DNA of 20,627 nt from Ruminococcus sp. (GTDB taxonomy: Bacteria > Bacillota > Clostridia > Oscillospirales > Ruminococcaceae), in NCBI GenBank assembly GCA_003488415.1, contig DNLQ01000168.1:1-20627 (forward strand). The letters run 5' to 3'. Position numbers and translations under genes: made by a program. The notes under the pieces are model-generated. The model was not told where the DNA came from and ran no database searches. It worked only from the letters and a program-made list of their open reading frames with translations. Positions 7,613 through 15,004 of this stretch are shown here, piece by piece (position 1 is the stretch's first letter; the number at the start of each line of letters is the position of its first letter).

Positions 7613-9145
7613 TCAGAGCATGGGGGCAAACATATTCAGCAGCGCTCCTGATACCTTTGACGTCAGAGAACGTCTGCGGCAGTCTTCAAGAGTTATCCTC
7701 TGGGAGACCTCAGCAGTCTCACGGAAATCCTTCACTATTTCCCCGATAACGCTGCATCCGTACAGTATGGCCGCAGACTCGAAGTGAAGATAGAAGCTGC
7801 GGTAATCAAAGTTTATCGTTCCCACCACAGCCGTGCTCCCGTCAGCTATACAGGTCTTGGCATGAATGAATCCCGGTGTATATTCATATATCTTTACCCC
7901 TGCACTTATAAGCTGGGGATAGAGAGTCCAGGCAATGCGGTAGACATACCACTTGTCTGGGATGTGCGGAGTTATTATCTCCACGTTCACTCCCTTCTTC
8001 GCCGCAAAGCACAGCGCATCTATCATTTCTTCGTCAAGTATCAGATACGGTGTGGTTATGCAGACTGACTCACGGGCGTTGCTTATAAGTTCCATGTACA
8101 CCAGTTTTCCCACCGGTTCATCATCCAGCGGAGAATCGGAAAAGGGCTGTACAAAGCCATCAGGCTCTCCGACTGGATATTCCGGAACAGGCGGCAGCGA
8201 TGTATCAGCACCTGCTCTGACGGCGGATGAGATGTCCCATAACTGCCGGAACATTACGGTATAATTGCGTACCGCCTCTCCACGTATCATTACTGCTGTA
8301 TCCTTCCAGTGGCCGAACCGTTCACGGCGGTTGATATACTCGTCCGCAAGATTGGTGCCTCCGCTGAATGCCGTAACTCCGTCTATTATCACCGCCTTGC
8401 GATGGTCACGGTTGTTCTGTATGGAAGAAAGCAGAGGTCTGAACGGATTGAATGCACGGCATCTGACTCCGTTCCTTTCAAGCTCCGCAAACTGTGCCGA
8501 GCCTGCCTTCATGCCTGTCCCGATGCCGTCGTACATAAGTCTTACATCCACGCCCTCCTGCGCCTTGCGGATAAGTATGCGTGAGATAGTATCAAGCATA
8601 TGCCCTTCGGATATGATGAAGTACTCCATGTAGATGTAGCTCTCAGCCTTCTCAAGCTCCCGGAGCATAGCCTCAAACTGCGCCTCTCCAAGAGAGTAGT
8701 ACTCAGCATGGGTATTCCTCCATACAGGATAAGTCCCGGAGCCGGCAACGTATCTGGCAAGATTAAGCTGATCCGGAGCTTTCTCCGCAAGCTCCTCCAT
8801 GACCTCCGGCGACTGTACAAGTTCCTCACGGGTAAGCTGCTGATAGCGCTTTTCCAGCTTCCTTGGCAGCTTCTGCGTCTGTTTGAAGAACAGGTAGGTC
8901 AGACCGCCGAACAGAGGTACAAGGCTTATCAGTATTATCCATGACAGCTTATATGACGAAGGTTCTTTCTTGTTCATCAGGTATACCACCAGCACTGCAT
9001 CAAGTCCGATAAGCATAAAGTAAACAGAATAGAATTTCTCTCTGATAGCCGCCACCGCAGCAAGAAGAAACAGTATTTGCAGCAGCAGCAGAAATATCGT
9101 GACCGCAGCCCGGCTGAACACACGTCTGAGTATCTTTCTGAGCAT
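7613..9145 (-). CDS. cls: Cardiolipin synthase, phospholipase D superfamily
   Basis: The enzyme condenses two phosphatidylglycerols to cardiolipin and glycerol at the membrane. Using ATG 9143-9145, preceded by GGGGGGAGGAAAT, gives 510 aa, the normal Cls length. Three hydrophobic stretches open the protein (about 13-33, 38-57 and 66-87), the last two forming the PLDc_N region with SWIILISLVPLFGGLTYL. The two catalytic HKD motifs are intact: HRKAVIID with His248, Lys250, Asp255, and HAKTCIAD with His428, Lys430, Asp435. Both are followed by the usual G-x-x-N segments (SGGTNLADEY and VGTINFDYRS). The reading frame extends upstream to 9436, but that part lies on top of the thioesterase gene and the divergent promoter. 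A thioesterase is divergent from it across a palindromic promoter region. Confidence 0.93.
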   Translation of the reverse strand: MLRKILRRVFSRAAVTIFLLLLQILFLLAAVAAIREKFYSVYFMLIGLDAVLVVYLMNKKEPSSYKLSWIILISLVPLFGGLTYLFFKQTQKLPRKLEKRYQQLTREELVQSPEVMEELAEKAPDQLNLARYVAGSGTYPVWRNTHAEYYSLGEAQFEAMLRELEKAESYIYMEYFIISEGHMLDTISRILIRKAQEGVDVRLMYDGIGTGMKAGSAQFAELERNGVRCRAFNPFRPLLSSIQNNRDHRKAVIIDGVTAFSGGTNLADEYINRRERFGHWKDTAVMIRGEAVRNYTVMFRQLWDISSAVRAGADTSLPPVPEYPVGEPDGFVQPFSDSPLDDEPVGKLVYMELISNARESVCITTPYLILDEEMIDALCFAAKKGVNVEIITPHIPDKWYVYRIAWTLYPQLISAGVKIYEYTPGFIHAKTCIADGSTAVVGTINFDYRSFYLHFESAAILYGCSVIGEIVKDFRETAEVSQRITLEDCRRRSLTSKVSGALLNMFAPML

Positions 9146-9177
9146 ATTTCCTCCCCCCTGGATTTTTACGATTAAAT

Positions 9178-9198
9178 GTGATATAATCATTATATCAC
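9178..9198. promoter_or_regulatory. Perfect 21-bp palindrome with two opposed -10 boxes (divergent promoter/operator)
   Basis: The half-sites GTGATATAAT (9178-9187) and ATTATATCAC (9189-9198) are exact inverse complements around one base. Each contains a TATAAT, one per strand (9182-9187 plus, 9189-9194 minus). The site lies between cls and the thioesterase, and neither direction has a good -35 box. A dimeric regulator bound here would block or control both genes. Confidence 0.6.
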
Positions 9199-9226
9199 AA
9201 TACAATTTAAAAAGGAAGTGCTGATC

Positions 9227-9661
9227 ATGAATATTATAAAGCCCTACGAAAGAAAAGTTTTCTTCTACGAGACCGACAAGATGAGTATAATGCACCATTC
9301 CAACTACATACGTATTTTTGAGGAGACACGTGTGGATTTCCTCCGCCAGGCAGGTATGCCGTTCGGAGTCATCGAGGATTCCGGACTTATGATGCCGGTG
9401 CTGTCCGTGGAGTGCCGGTACAAAAGTCCCCTTCACTTTGACGAACAGTTCGCTGTATATCCGCTGATCACAAAATTCAACGGAGTCTCTCTCTGTCTGA
9501 GCTATAAGGTGATAAGCCGTGACTCCGGACGTCTATGCGCCGAAGGAACGTCCTCTCACTGCTTCACCGATCTCAGCCTGAAACCCGTCCGCACAAAGCA
9601 CTCACATCCGGAGATATATCAGATATTCGCAGACTATACCGGTGTGGAGATAACAGACTGA
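9227..9661 (+). CDS. Acyl-CoA thioesterase, 4-hydroxybenzoyl-CoA/YbgC-type hotdog fold
   Basis: The 144-aa protein fits the single-domain hotdog thioesterases that hydrolyse acyl-CoA. The catalytic signature FYETDKMSIMHHSNYIRIFEE is at about 13-33, with the candidate catalytic Asp17 and His23/His24 and the conserved Asn26-Tyr27 that start the long central helix. LHFDEQFAV and the SHCF stretch give the later beta strands. I chose ATG 9227 because AAAGGAAG (9211-9218) is eight bases away; an in-frame GTG at 9218 overlaps that site. It is divergent from cls, and both products touch lipid metabolism. The acyl substrate cannot be told from sequence. Confidence 0.87.
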   Translation: MNIIKPYERKVFFYETDKMSIMHHSNYIRIFEETRVDFLRQAGMPFGVIEDSGLMMPVLSVECRYKSPLHFDEQFAVYPLITKFNGVSLCLSYKVISRDSGRLCAEGTSSHCFTDLSLKPVRTKHSHPEIYQIFADYTGVEITD

Positions 9662-9677
9662 ATTTACAAATTACCTC

Positions 9678-9706
9678 TTGTATTCTTTCTAATTTTATGA
9701 TATAAT
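9678..9706 (+). promoter_or_regulatory. Sigma-A-type promoter of the DtxR-family gene
   Basis: TTGTAT (9678-9683), a 17-bp spacer and TATAAT (9701-9706) precede the ATG at 9742, with AAAGGAG at 9728-9734. The -10 is part of GATATAATATTATTTATC, an imperfect inverted repeat that shares GATATAAT with the palindrome at 9178-9198, suggesting a possible common regulator or autoregulation. Confidence 0.75.
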
Positions 9707-9741
9707 ATTATTTATCAATTAATCTGCAAAGGAGAATCAGA

Positions 9742-10119
9742 ATGGCAATCACAGAAGCTGTTGAGAATTATCTCGAAACCATACTCATCCTCTCAGAAAA
9801 GCAGCCCGATGTCCATGCTATAGACATCTGCTCATATATGGGCTACTCACGTCCCACAGTTTCCATAATCCTCAAGAAGATGAAAGAGGACGGTCTTGTC
9901 AACGTCGATGAAGACAGCCACCACATCACGCTCACCGAAGAAGGCAGGAGCGTGGCAGAGCGTGTATATGACCGTCATAAGTCTCTTTCCGACTTCTTCA
10001 TGTTCCTTGGCGTGAATAAGGACACCGCTGCCGAGGATGCCTGCAAAGTTGAACATGACATATCCGACGAGACCTTTGCCCTGCTGAAGGAGCACATTAG
10101 AAAGCTCCTTGAAAAATAA
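9742..10119 (+). CDS. DtxR/MntR-family metal-dependent transcriptional regulator (short form)
   Basis: This 125-aa protein has the winged helix of the DtxR family at 1-70 (recognition helix near SRPTVSIILKKMKEDGLV) and the metal-binding dimerisation helices at 71-125. There is no SH3-like third domain, as in MntR. Metal-site residues by alignment from memory: His79 in DRHKSL, Cys101, Glu104 and His105 in ACKVEH. The Cys follows iron-type DtxR/IdeR (ACRWEH) rather than manganese-type MntR, which has Glu there. The residue matching DtxR Met10 or MntR Asp8 is Asn9. I therefore do not name the metal. It has its own promoter, and its stop is 15 nt before murL, so it is the first gene of a regulator-murL-murD2 operon. 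The family represses metal-responsive genes when metal-loaded. Confidence 0.88.
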   Translation: MAITEAVENYLETILILSEKQPDVHAIDICSYMGYSRPTVSIILKKMKEDGLVNVDEDSHHITLTEEGRSVAERVYDRHKSLSDFFMFLGVNKDTAAEDACKVEHDISDETFALLKEHIRKLLEK

Positions 10120-10134
10120 GCATGGAGGCTTTTA

Positions 10135-11517
10135 ATGAATAAATTTGAGTCATTCCGAAAAGAATATCCTGTATTCACCTACCGTTCCTACAGCATAAAG
10201 GATACCGGAGACACTATCGAAGCAGACTTTGTTTTCAGTATTCCCGGACTTGCCGATTTTACCCCCGGCTGGAGCTTTCCTAAACCGGCAGACTACTCTC
10301 CGGAAGGCGACCTCACTCTTGAACGTCTTGTGTTCTCATTGGGCATGGCAGAGGCTGTAAGCTACTGGAAGGCTGTATGCTCCCCGGAAATGCGTGTGGA
10401 GTGCGGAGAGCTTGACACGGAACAGATACAGTGGTGGAAAAAACTGTACTTCCTGGGACTTGGCGAATATTTCTACGTAAACGGTATTTCTGCCGACCGT
10501 GACAGCTTTATCAATATCATACCCACAGGCAGCTTCAGCTGCAAGTCCCCGGCAGAAAGACCTTCACCAGAGGGCTGCCTTGTGCCTATCGGCGGCGGCA
10601 AGGACTCCGCCCTTACTATAGAGACACTGGTAAACTCCGGCATGAAGTGCAGATGCTACGCCATAAACAAGCGCTGCTCCATTTCCGCTACAGTAAAGGC
10701 TGCCGGACTTCCGGAGGATGCTCTCATCACTGCACAGCGCCGCTTTGACCGTTCACTGGTGGAACTGAACAAGAAGGGCTTCCTCAACGGTCATACGCCT
10801 TTCTCCTCCATCGTTGCCTTCTCAGCAGAGATAACGGCTTACCTTAACGGGCTGAGATACATCGTCCTTTCAAACGAATCCAGCGCCAACGAAAGTACAG
10901 TTATCGGTCAGGAGGTCAACCACCAGTACTCCAAGAGCTTTGAGTTTGAACAGGACTTCCACAGCTACGAGGAAAAGTACCTCGGTTCGGGAGCGTATTA
11001 CTTCAGCTTCCTCAGACCGCTTGCCGAGTTCCAGATCGCAAAGATGTTCTCGGCTCACAAGAAGTACCTGGATGTGTTCAGAAGCTGCAATTTGGGCAGC
11101 AAGGTCTCCCCGGACATATGGTGCGGAGAATGCCCGAAGTGTCTGTTTGTCAGCCTTATCCTCTCTCCGTTCATCTCTACGGAAGAGCTTGTGGGGATCT
11201 TCGGCAAAGACCTCCGTGACTCGGAGTCAATGACGGATTACTTCACCCAGCTGACAGGTCAGTCCGACCACAAACCCTTTGAGTGCGTGGGAAGCATCGA
11301 CGAAGTGAACCTGTCAGTTTCACTTGCCATAAGACGTATGGAGTCAGAGGGAGAAAAGCTCCCCCTGCTCTTTGAGAAATACCTCAGCTCCGGACTCTAC
11401 CGCCCAGAGCTGCTGGACAGCATGAACGCTGAAGCCTGCAGCGCCTTCAACGAGGACAATCTCCTCCCTGAAAAATTCCGGGCTATACTGAAAAAGGAAA
11501 TGGAGCGTTTGCTTTGA
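10135..11517 (+). CDS. murL: UDP-MurNAc-L-Ala-L-Glu epimerase (MurL-type)
   Basis: MurL, described in Xanthomonas, epimerises the terminal L-Glu of UDP-MurNAc-L-Ala-L-Glu to D-Glu in an ATP-consuming reaction, bypassing glutamate racemase. The call rests on overall resemblance (FTYRSY opening, LERLVFSLGMAEAVSYWKA, YFLGLGEYFYVNG at about 104-117), 460-aa length and adjacency to an atypical MurD. The nucleotide-binding PP-loop IGGGKDSALT is at 152-161, and a CGECPKCLF cluster (Cys330, 333, 336) near the middle may bind metal. A PP-loop enzyme of another kind is possible, but the neighbour makes MurL the best reading. Start ATG 10135 has GGAGG at 10125. The stop TGA overlaps the TTG start of the ligase gene, implying coupled translation. 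Confidence 0.82.
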   Translation: MNKFESFRKEYPVFTYRSYSIKDTGDTIEADFVFSIPGLADFTPGWSFPKPADYSPEGDLTLERLVFSLGMAEAVSYWKAVCSPEMRVECGELDTEQIQWWKKLYFLGLGEYFYVNGISADRDSFINIIPTGSFSCKSPAERPSPEGCLVPIGGGKDSALTIETLVNSGMKCRCYAINKRCSISATVKAAGLPEDALITAQRRFDRSLVELNKKGFLNGHTPFSSIVAFSAEITAYLNGLRYIVLSNESSANESTVIGQEVNHQYSKSFEFEQDFHSYEEKYLGSGAYYFSFLRPLAEFQIAKMFSAHKKYLDVFRSCNLGSKVSPDIWCGECPKCLFVSLILSPFISTEELVGIFGKDLRDSESMTDYFTQLTGQSDHKPFECVGSIDEVNLSVSLAIRRMESEGEKLPLLFEKYLSSGLYRPELLDSMNAEACSAFNEDNLLPEKFRAILKKEMERLL

Positions 11518-12860
11518 ACAGGTTTATCGACTACATCAAGGATCTGACCAGGGATAAGACAGTTTGTATCCTCGGATTCGGCAGAGAAGGAAAGTCCACA
11601 TACCGCATTCTTTCGGAATTCTGCTCACCGGCGGCAGTTACTATCGCTGACCTGAATCCCGTTGACAAGGAGAAAAACAGCCTCCCTGACAGTGTTGACA
11701 TCGTTTGCGGATCTATGTATCAGAACTGTCTTGACAGATTTGATCTGGTATTCAAAAGTCCCGGTATCGTACTGGAGACCTCCCCCGGCAGCCTTAAATG
11801 CACTGTCACTTCTGAAACTCAGGTATTCTTCTCCGTATACCGTGACCAGATAATCGGCATCACAGGCACCAAGGGAAAAAGTACCGTCACATCTCTGATA
11901 TACCACGTTCTGAAGGAGTCCGGAAGGGACGCAAAGCTCGCCGGAAACATCGGTATCCCGGTGTTCGATATAGTCCCGGATATGAAAGCCGACTCCATAG
12001 TGGTATGTGAGCTTTCATGCCACCAGCTGGAGTATATGACCGTTTCTCCGCACATCGCACTGTTCCTCAACCTCTACGAGGAGCACCTTGACCACTACGG
12101 CACTATGGAGCGCTACGCAAATGCAAAGAGGAATATTTACCTCCACCAGCACCCCGGCGACAAGCTCTTTATAAATGCAGACATTGAGTCCGAGGAGACC
12201 GGTGCGGAACAGTTCACTATGTCCGCTGCCAATGATACAGCTTATATCTACGTACATGACGGTGTTGTGAGCTGCGAGGACAGGGAGTACCGCATCCCCT
12301 GCGACAGCGTAAAGCTCCTCGGTATACACAACCATTACAACATCGGCGCTGCTTACGAGGTGTGCAGACATTACGGTATTACCGATACTCAGTTCCAGTC
12401 GGCTCTGTGTACCTTCGATCCCCTTTCCCACAGGCTTGAGCTTGTCGGAAACTATGCCGGCATCCGCTGGTATGATGACTCTATCTCCACTGCCTGCGCT
12501 ACGGCTATCGAGGCTCTGAAGAGCGTCCCTGCACCGGGATGTATACTCATCGGCGGCATGGACAGAGGTATCGACTACACCGATCTCGTCAGATTCCTCA
12601 GCACCTTCCCTGTAGAAGTCATCTGCATGGAGGCATCAGGAAAGAGAGTGTACGATATGCTGACATCTCCCGGAAATAAGGCTGAGAGTCCGGAGCGTTT
12701 CCACTACGCCCCCCACCTGGAGGATGCGGTAAAACTGGCAGCCGAGATCACTCCTGCCGGAAAGAGCTGTGTACTTTCACCCGCTGCTGCAAGCTACGGC
12801 ATCTTCAAGAACTTTGAAGAGCGGGGCGATGTTTTCAAGTCGCTGGTAAAGGCTCTGTAA
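11514..12860 (+). CDS. murD2: UDP-MurNAc-L-alanine--L-glutamate ligase (MurD2-type Mur ligase)
   Basis: A 448-aa Mur ligase. The nucleotide-sugar region opens with ILGFGREGKSTY (19-30) and has KSPGIV at 81-86. The ATP loop GTKGKST is at 118-124, and LSCHQLEY follows (168-174). The ligase core LNLYEEHLDHYGTMERY is at 185-201, and WYDDSISTACATAIEALKS and GGMDRGIDY lie in the C-terminal domain. Ordinary MurD adds D-Glu to UDP-MurNAc-L-Ala; when paired with MurL, the family member adds L-Glu instead, and MurL then epimerises it. The assignment to L-Glu depends on the neighbour, not on residues I can point to. Start is TTG 11514-11516, overlapping the murL stop, with GGAG eight bases upstream. It could still be a standard MurD. 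Confidence 0.84.
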   Translation: MNRFIDYIKDLTRDKTVCILGFGREGKSTYRILSEFCSPAAVTIADLNPVDKEKNSLPDSVDIVCGSMYQNCLDRFDLVFKSPGIVLETSPGSLKCTVTSETQVFFSVYRDQIIGITGTKGKSTVTSLIYHVLKESGRDAKLAGNIGIPVFDIVPDMKADSIVVCELSCHQLEYMTVSPHIALFLNLYEEHLDHYGTMERYANAKRNIYLHQHPGDKLFINADIESEETGAEQFTMSAANDTAYIYVHDGVVSCEDREYRIPCDSVKLLGIHNHYNIGAAYEVCRHYGITDTQFQSALCTFDPLSHRLELVGNYAGIRWYDDSISTACATAIEALKSVPAPGCILIGGMDRGIDYTDLVRFLSTFPVEVICMEASGKRVYDMLTSPGNKAESPERFHYAPHLEDAVKLAAEITPAGKSCVLSPAAASYGIFKNFEERGDVFKSLVKAL

Positions 12861-12873
12861 TAATAAAAAATAT

Positions 12874-12912
12874 CCCCGGATGAAGTCATCTCCTGACTCC
12901 GTCCGGGGTTTT
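12874..12912. terminator. Bidirectional terminator between murD2 and the ANTAR gene
   Basis: CCCCGGA (12874-12880) pairs with TCCGGGG (12902-12908), extended inward by AGTCA/TGACT around a short loop. TTTT follows on the plus strand and AAAAAATA precedes it, giving a U-rich tail for the minus strand too. It separates two convergent genes. Confidence 0.88.
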
Positions 12913-12920
12913 ATCGTATA

Positions 12921-13493
12921 TCATCTTTCATAGGTGGCGAGGATACGCATAGCCACCTCACGGCGTGTCTGCCGGGTATTCATCGCCTGCTTCTCGATAT
13001 AGCGATGAGCCTGGGGTTCGGTAAATTTAAGATACTTCATCAGCGTTGACTTTGCACGGTTTATCAGACGCATCTCATCTATGCGGGTCATCAGTTCCGG
13101 ATTCTCCTTTGTGAGTCCGAGCATTCTTGTACGGTTGGCGCTGACGAGCCTTATGGTGCGTGCAAGGAGCTGCCGGCTCACCGGACGAGGTATCACGCTT
13201 ATTCCGGCTGATGACAGCCTGTCTGCCACATCCTCGGCAACATCTCCGGGACATACCAGTATTATCCCGGCAGAGGTCTCCTCAGCAGCAGTTTCTGCAA
13301 GCTCCTGCCCGAACTCGTCAGTCAGTGGAGCATTGATTATGATAAGGTCTGACTCAGACTCGCTCTTTATCATTCTCCTTGCCTCACCGCCGGATGACAC
13401 TGCTGAAGTCCTTCCGAAGCCCTCGCTGCGGACTGTCTGCTCGATAAGGGAGGCTGTGTCCGAGGGCTGTGATACTATTATAGCTCTGTTCAT
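12921..13493 (-). CDS. ANTAR-domain regulator with degenerate receiver domain
   Basis: ANTAR proteins bind paired stem-loops in nascent RNA and prevent termination, as AmiR and NasT do. Here a receiver-like domain spans about 1-115 and the ANTAR helices about 135-187, with the hallmark RAKSTLMKYLKFTEPQAHRYIEK and RREVAMRIL. In the receiver the position normally holding the phosphorylated Asp reads Asn54 (DLIIINAPL), so control by a histidine kinase is unlikely and a protein partner is more likely. Start ATG 13491-13493 gives 190 aa, nine bases from GGAG; a second ATG at 13502 touches that ribosome site. It follows the glutamine-synthetase-like gene by 14 nt in the same operon. GS-ANTAR pairs are known in clostridia, where they point to nitrogen control. 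Confidence 0.87.
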   Translation of the reverse strand: MNRAIIVSQPSDTASLIEQTVRSEGFGRTSAVSSGGEARRMIKSESESDLIIINAPLTDEFGQELAETAAEETSAGIILVCPGDVAEDVADRLSSAGISVIPRPVSRQLLARTIRLVSANRTRMLGLTKENPELMTRIDEMRLINRAKSTLMKYLKFTEPQAHRYIEKQAMNTRQTRREVAMRILATYER

Positions 13494-13507
13494 AGAAGTC
13501 ATCTCCG

Positions 13508-14812
13508 TCAGAGGTACTCAAAATAGGTGCGGCGGTCAAACTGCTCACGCTGCTCCGGATCAAGTCCGGCACAGGTCTCAGCTTCGTTTCTCAGCTTTGC
13601 AAGTACTCCGTTGATAACGCTCTCAGGAAGACTGCTGCGGATAAAGCTGCTTTCCTCTGCGAGCCGTACCGCCTCGCCGGGTGTATCCGGCAGCTTCTGA
13701 AAGCTGTTACTGCTGCTGTCAGTGAGTCTTGCTGCTGTGCGGTAATATTCCGTATCTCCGTTCTTTATGCCCTCCATACCTGCTGCAAGTATCAGCCGGA
13801 AGGCTATATAGGGGTTACAGGCTGCATCCGCCGAGCGAAGCTCTATCCTGGGCTCTGCGCCCATAGCTGCCGGGATGCGTATAAGCGTGGAGAGATTGCT
13901 GCATGACCAGTCAACGTACCTGGGAGCATAGCCCGTACCGAACCGCTCAAAGGAATTGGCTGTGGGATTGAGAAATGCAGTCATCTCACGTATGCGGCGG
14001 AGTATCCCGGAAACAAAACACTTTCCGGTTTCTGTTATACTGCCCGATTCTTCACAGAAAATGTTCTCCCCGTTCTTGCGGACGCTCATAGGTATGCAGA
14101 GTGCGCTGCCGTGATCGGAGCCGGGAGGAAGAGGCATGAATGAGGCAAACAGGCCGTTCTGTGCAGAAATCGACTTTACAACGGTCTTATAGTGTACCAT
14201 ATCATCAGCCGCAGTTACAGGCTCGTTTTCACGGAACTCTATCTCGTTCTGTCCGGGGCCGTGCTTATGACATGAGCTTCTTGGACGCAGTCCCATTTCC
14301 TCCAGTGAAAGGCATATCTCACGGCGGGGATTCTCACAGCGGTCAAGAGGTGCAACGTCAAGGTATCCGCCGAAATCATGGGGAGTAGTGGTGGGCTTGC
14401 CGTGATCGTCCAGCTCAAAGAGGTAAAACTCACACTTTGTACCCATCTCACAGTTGTAGCCCTCAAGCCGGAGACTGTTGATGAAGCTGATAAGGTTTGT
14501 TCTCAGGTCAGCCGAGTAATCAGAGCCGTCCGGATTGCGGAGACTGCAAAAGAATCGCACTACTCTTCCTGAAGCCGGTCTCCACGGAAGTACGGAAAGT
14601 GTGGCAATGTCCGGGAAAAGCAGCAGGTCTGAGCAGCTTTTGTCAAAGAAGGAGGCGTCAAAGGGGATGCCGCTTGTGAAGGCGTGCTCCAGCTCATTGG
14701 GCATTATGGCTATATTTTTCAGGCTTCCGAACATATCACAGAATGTAAGCCTGATGAATTTCACATCGTTTTCCTCAACGAATCTGAGGATCTCAAGTGG
14801 GGTATGGCTCAT
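13508..14812 (-). CDS. Glutamine-synthetase homologue with lost catalytic and metal residues
   Basis: The protein aligns end to end with type I glutamine synthetase (434 aa, close to the 444 aa of Bacillus GlnA), so the fold is clear. Several active-site positions have changed, using E. coli-type numbering recalled from memory. Glu129 is Lys126 (GTKCEFYLF) and Glu212 is Lys183 (SCHKHGPGQNE). His269 is Cys239 (HGSALCIPMS), and the Glu327 loop is short by one residue and lacks the Glu (GTGYAPRYV). Arg339 is Leu307 (SNLST). The DGSS loop is FDASF. Still present are Glu131 (128), Glu220 (190), Arg344 (312), Glu357 (324) and Arg359 (326). Two of three ligands for one metal and one for the other are gone, so normal glutamine synthesis looks unlikely. 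It may bind glutamate or ATP as a sensor. It is followed by the ANTAR gene and has its own promoter. Confidence 0.85.
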   Translation of the reverse strand: MSHTPLEILRFVEENDVKFIRLTFCDMFGSLKNIAIMPNELEHAFTSGIPFDASFFDKSCSDLLLFPDIATLSVLPWRPASGRVVRFFCSLRNPDGSDYSADLRTNLISFINSLRLEGYNCEMGTKCEFYLFELDDHGKPTTTPHDFGGYLDVAPLDRCENPRREICLSLEEMGLRPRSSCHKHGPGQNEIEFRENEPVTAADDMVHYKTVVKSISAQNGLFASFMPLPPGSDHGSALCIPMSVRKNGENIFCEESGSITETGKCFVSGILRRIREMTAFLNPTANSFERFGTGYAPRYVDWSCSNLSTLIRIPAAMGAEPRIELRSADAACNPYIAFRLILAAGMEGIKNGDTEYYRTAARLTDSSSNSFQKLPDTPGEAVRLAEESSFIRSSLPESVINGVLAKLRNEAETCAGLDPEQREQFDRRTYFEYL

Positions 14813-14847
14813 AGAATGACCTCCGATAAAAGGATCGTAACATGATT

Positions 14848-14876
14848 ATTATAACTCTTTTTGCAGAAAAAGTAAA
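14848..14876 (-). promoter_or_regulatory. Sigma-A-type promoter of the glnA-like gene
   Basis: The minus strand carries TTTACT (14871-14876), a 17-bp spacer and TATAAT (14848-14853), 35 nt upstream of the start codon. The leader is too short to hold the two-hairpin RNA target of an ANTAR protein, so the ANTAR gene probably acts elsewhere. Confidence 0.75.
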
Positions 14877-14928
14877 TAGCCGGAGAAAATATTGTTCCGC
14901 CATTGCTTCATTATCTGTGTACCTGCAC

Positions 14929-14968
14929 TTGACAGCTGCCGGACAGTCTGTGTTATAATGGTTATAAT
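14929..14968 (+). promoter_or_regulatory. Promoter of the corrinoid adenosyltransferase gene
   Basis: TTGACA (14929-14934) lies 19 bp before TATAAT (14954-14959), a longer spacer than usual; a second TATAAT follows at 14963-14968. The divergent promoter for the glnA-like gene lies about 80 bp to the left. No cobalamin-riboswitch B12-box is seen between here and the start codon. Confidence 0.65.
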
Positions 14969-15004
14969 ATAGGTACGGAAATACCAGTGTGAAAGGAGCA
15001 GCAT

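Noticed and set aside
9146..9436. Upstream in-frame extension of cls giving a 607-aa protein
   Set aside because: It runs over the divergent promoter and the thioesterase gene, lacks a ribosome site, and the ATG at 9145 has a strong one followed directly by the membrane segment.
14935..15004. Cobalamin riboswitch ahead of cobA
   Set aside because: The leader is only about 40 nt and has no B12-box, too short for the riboswitch.
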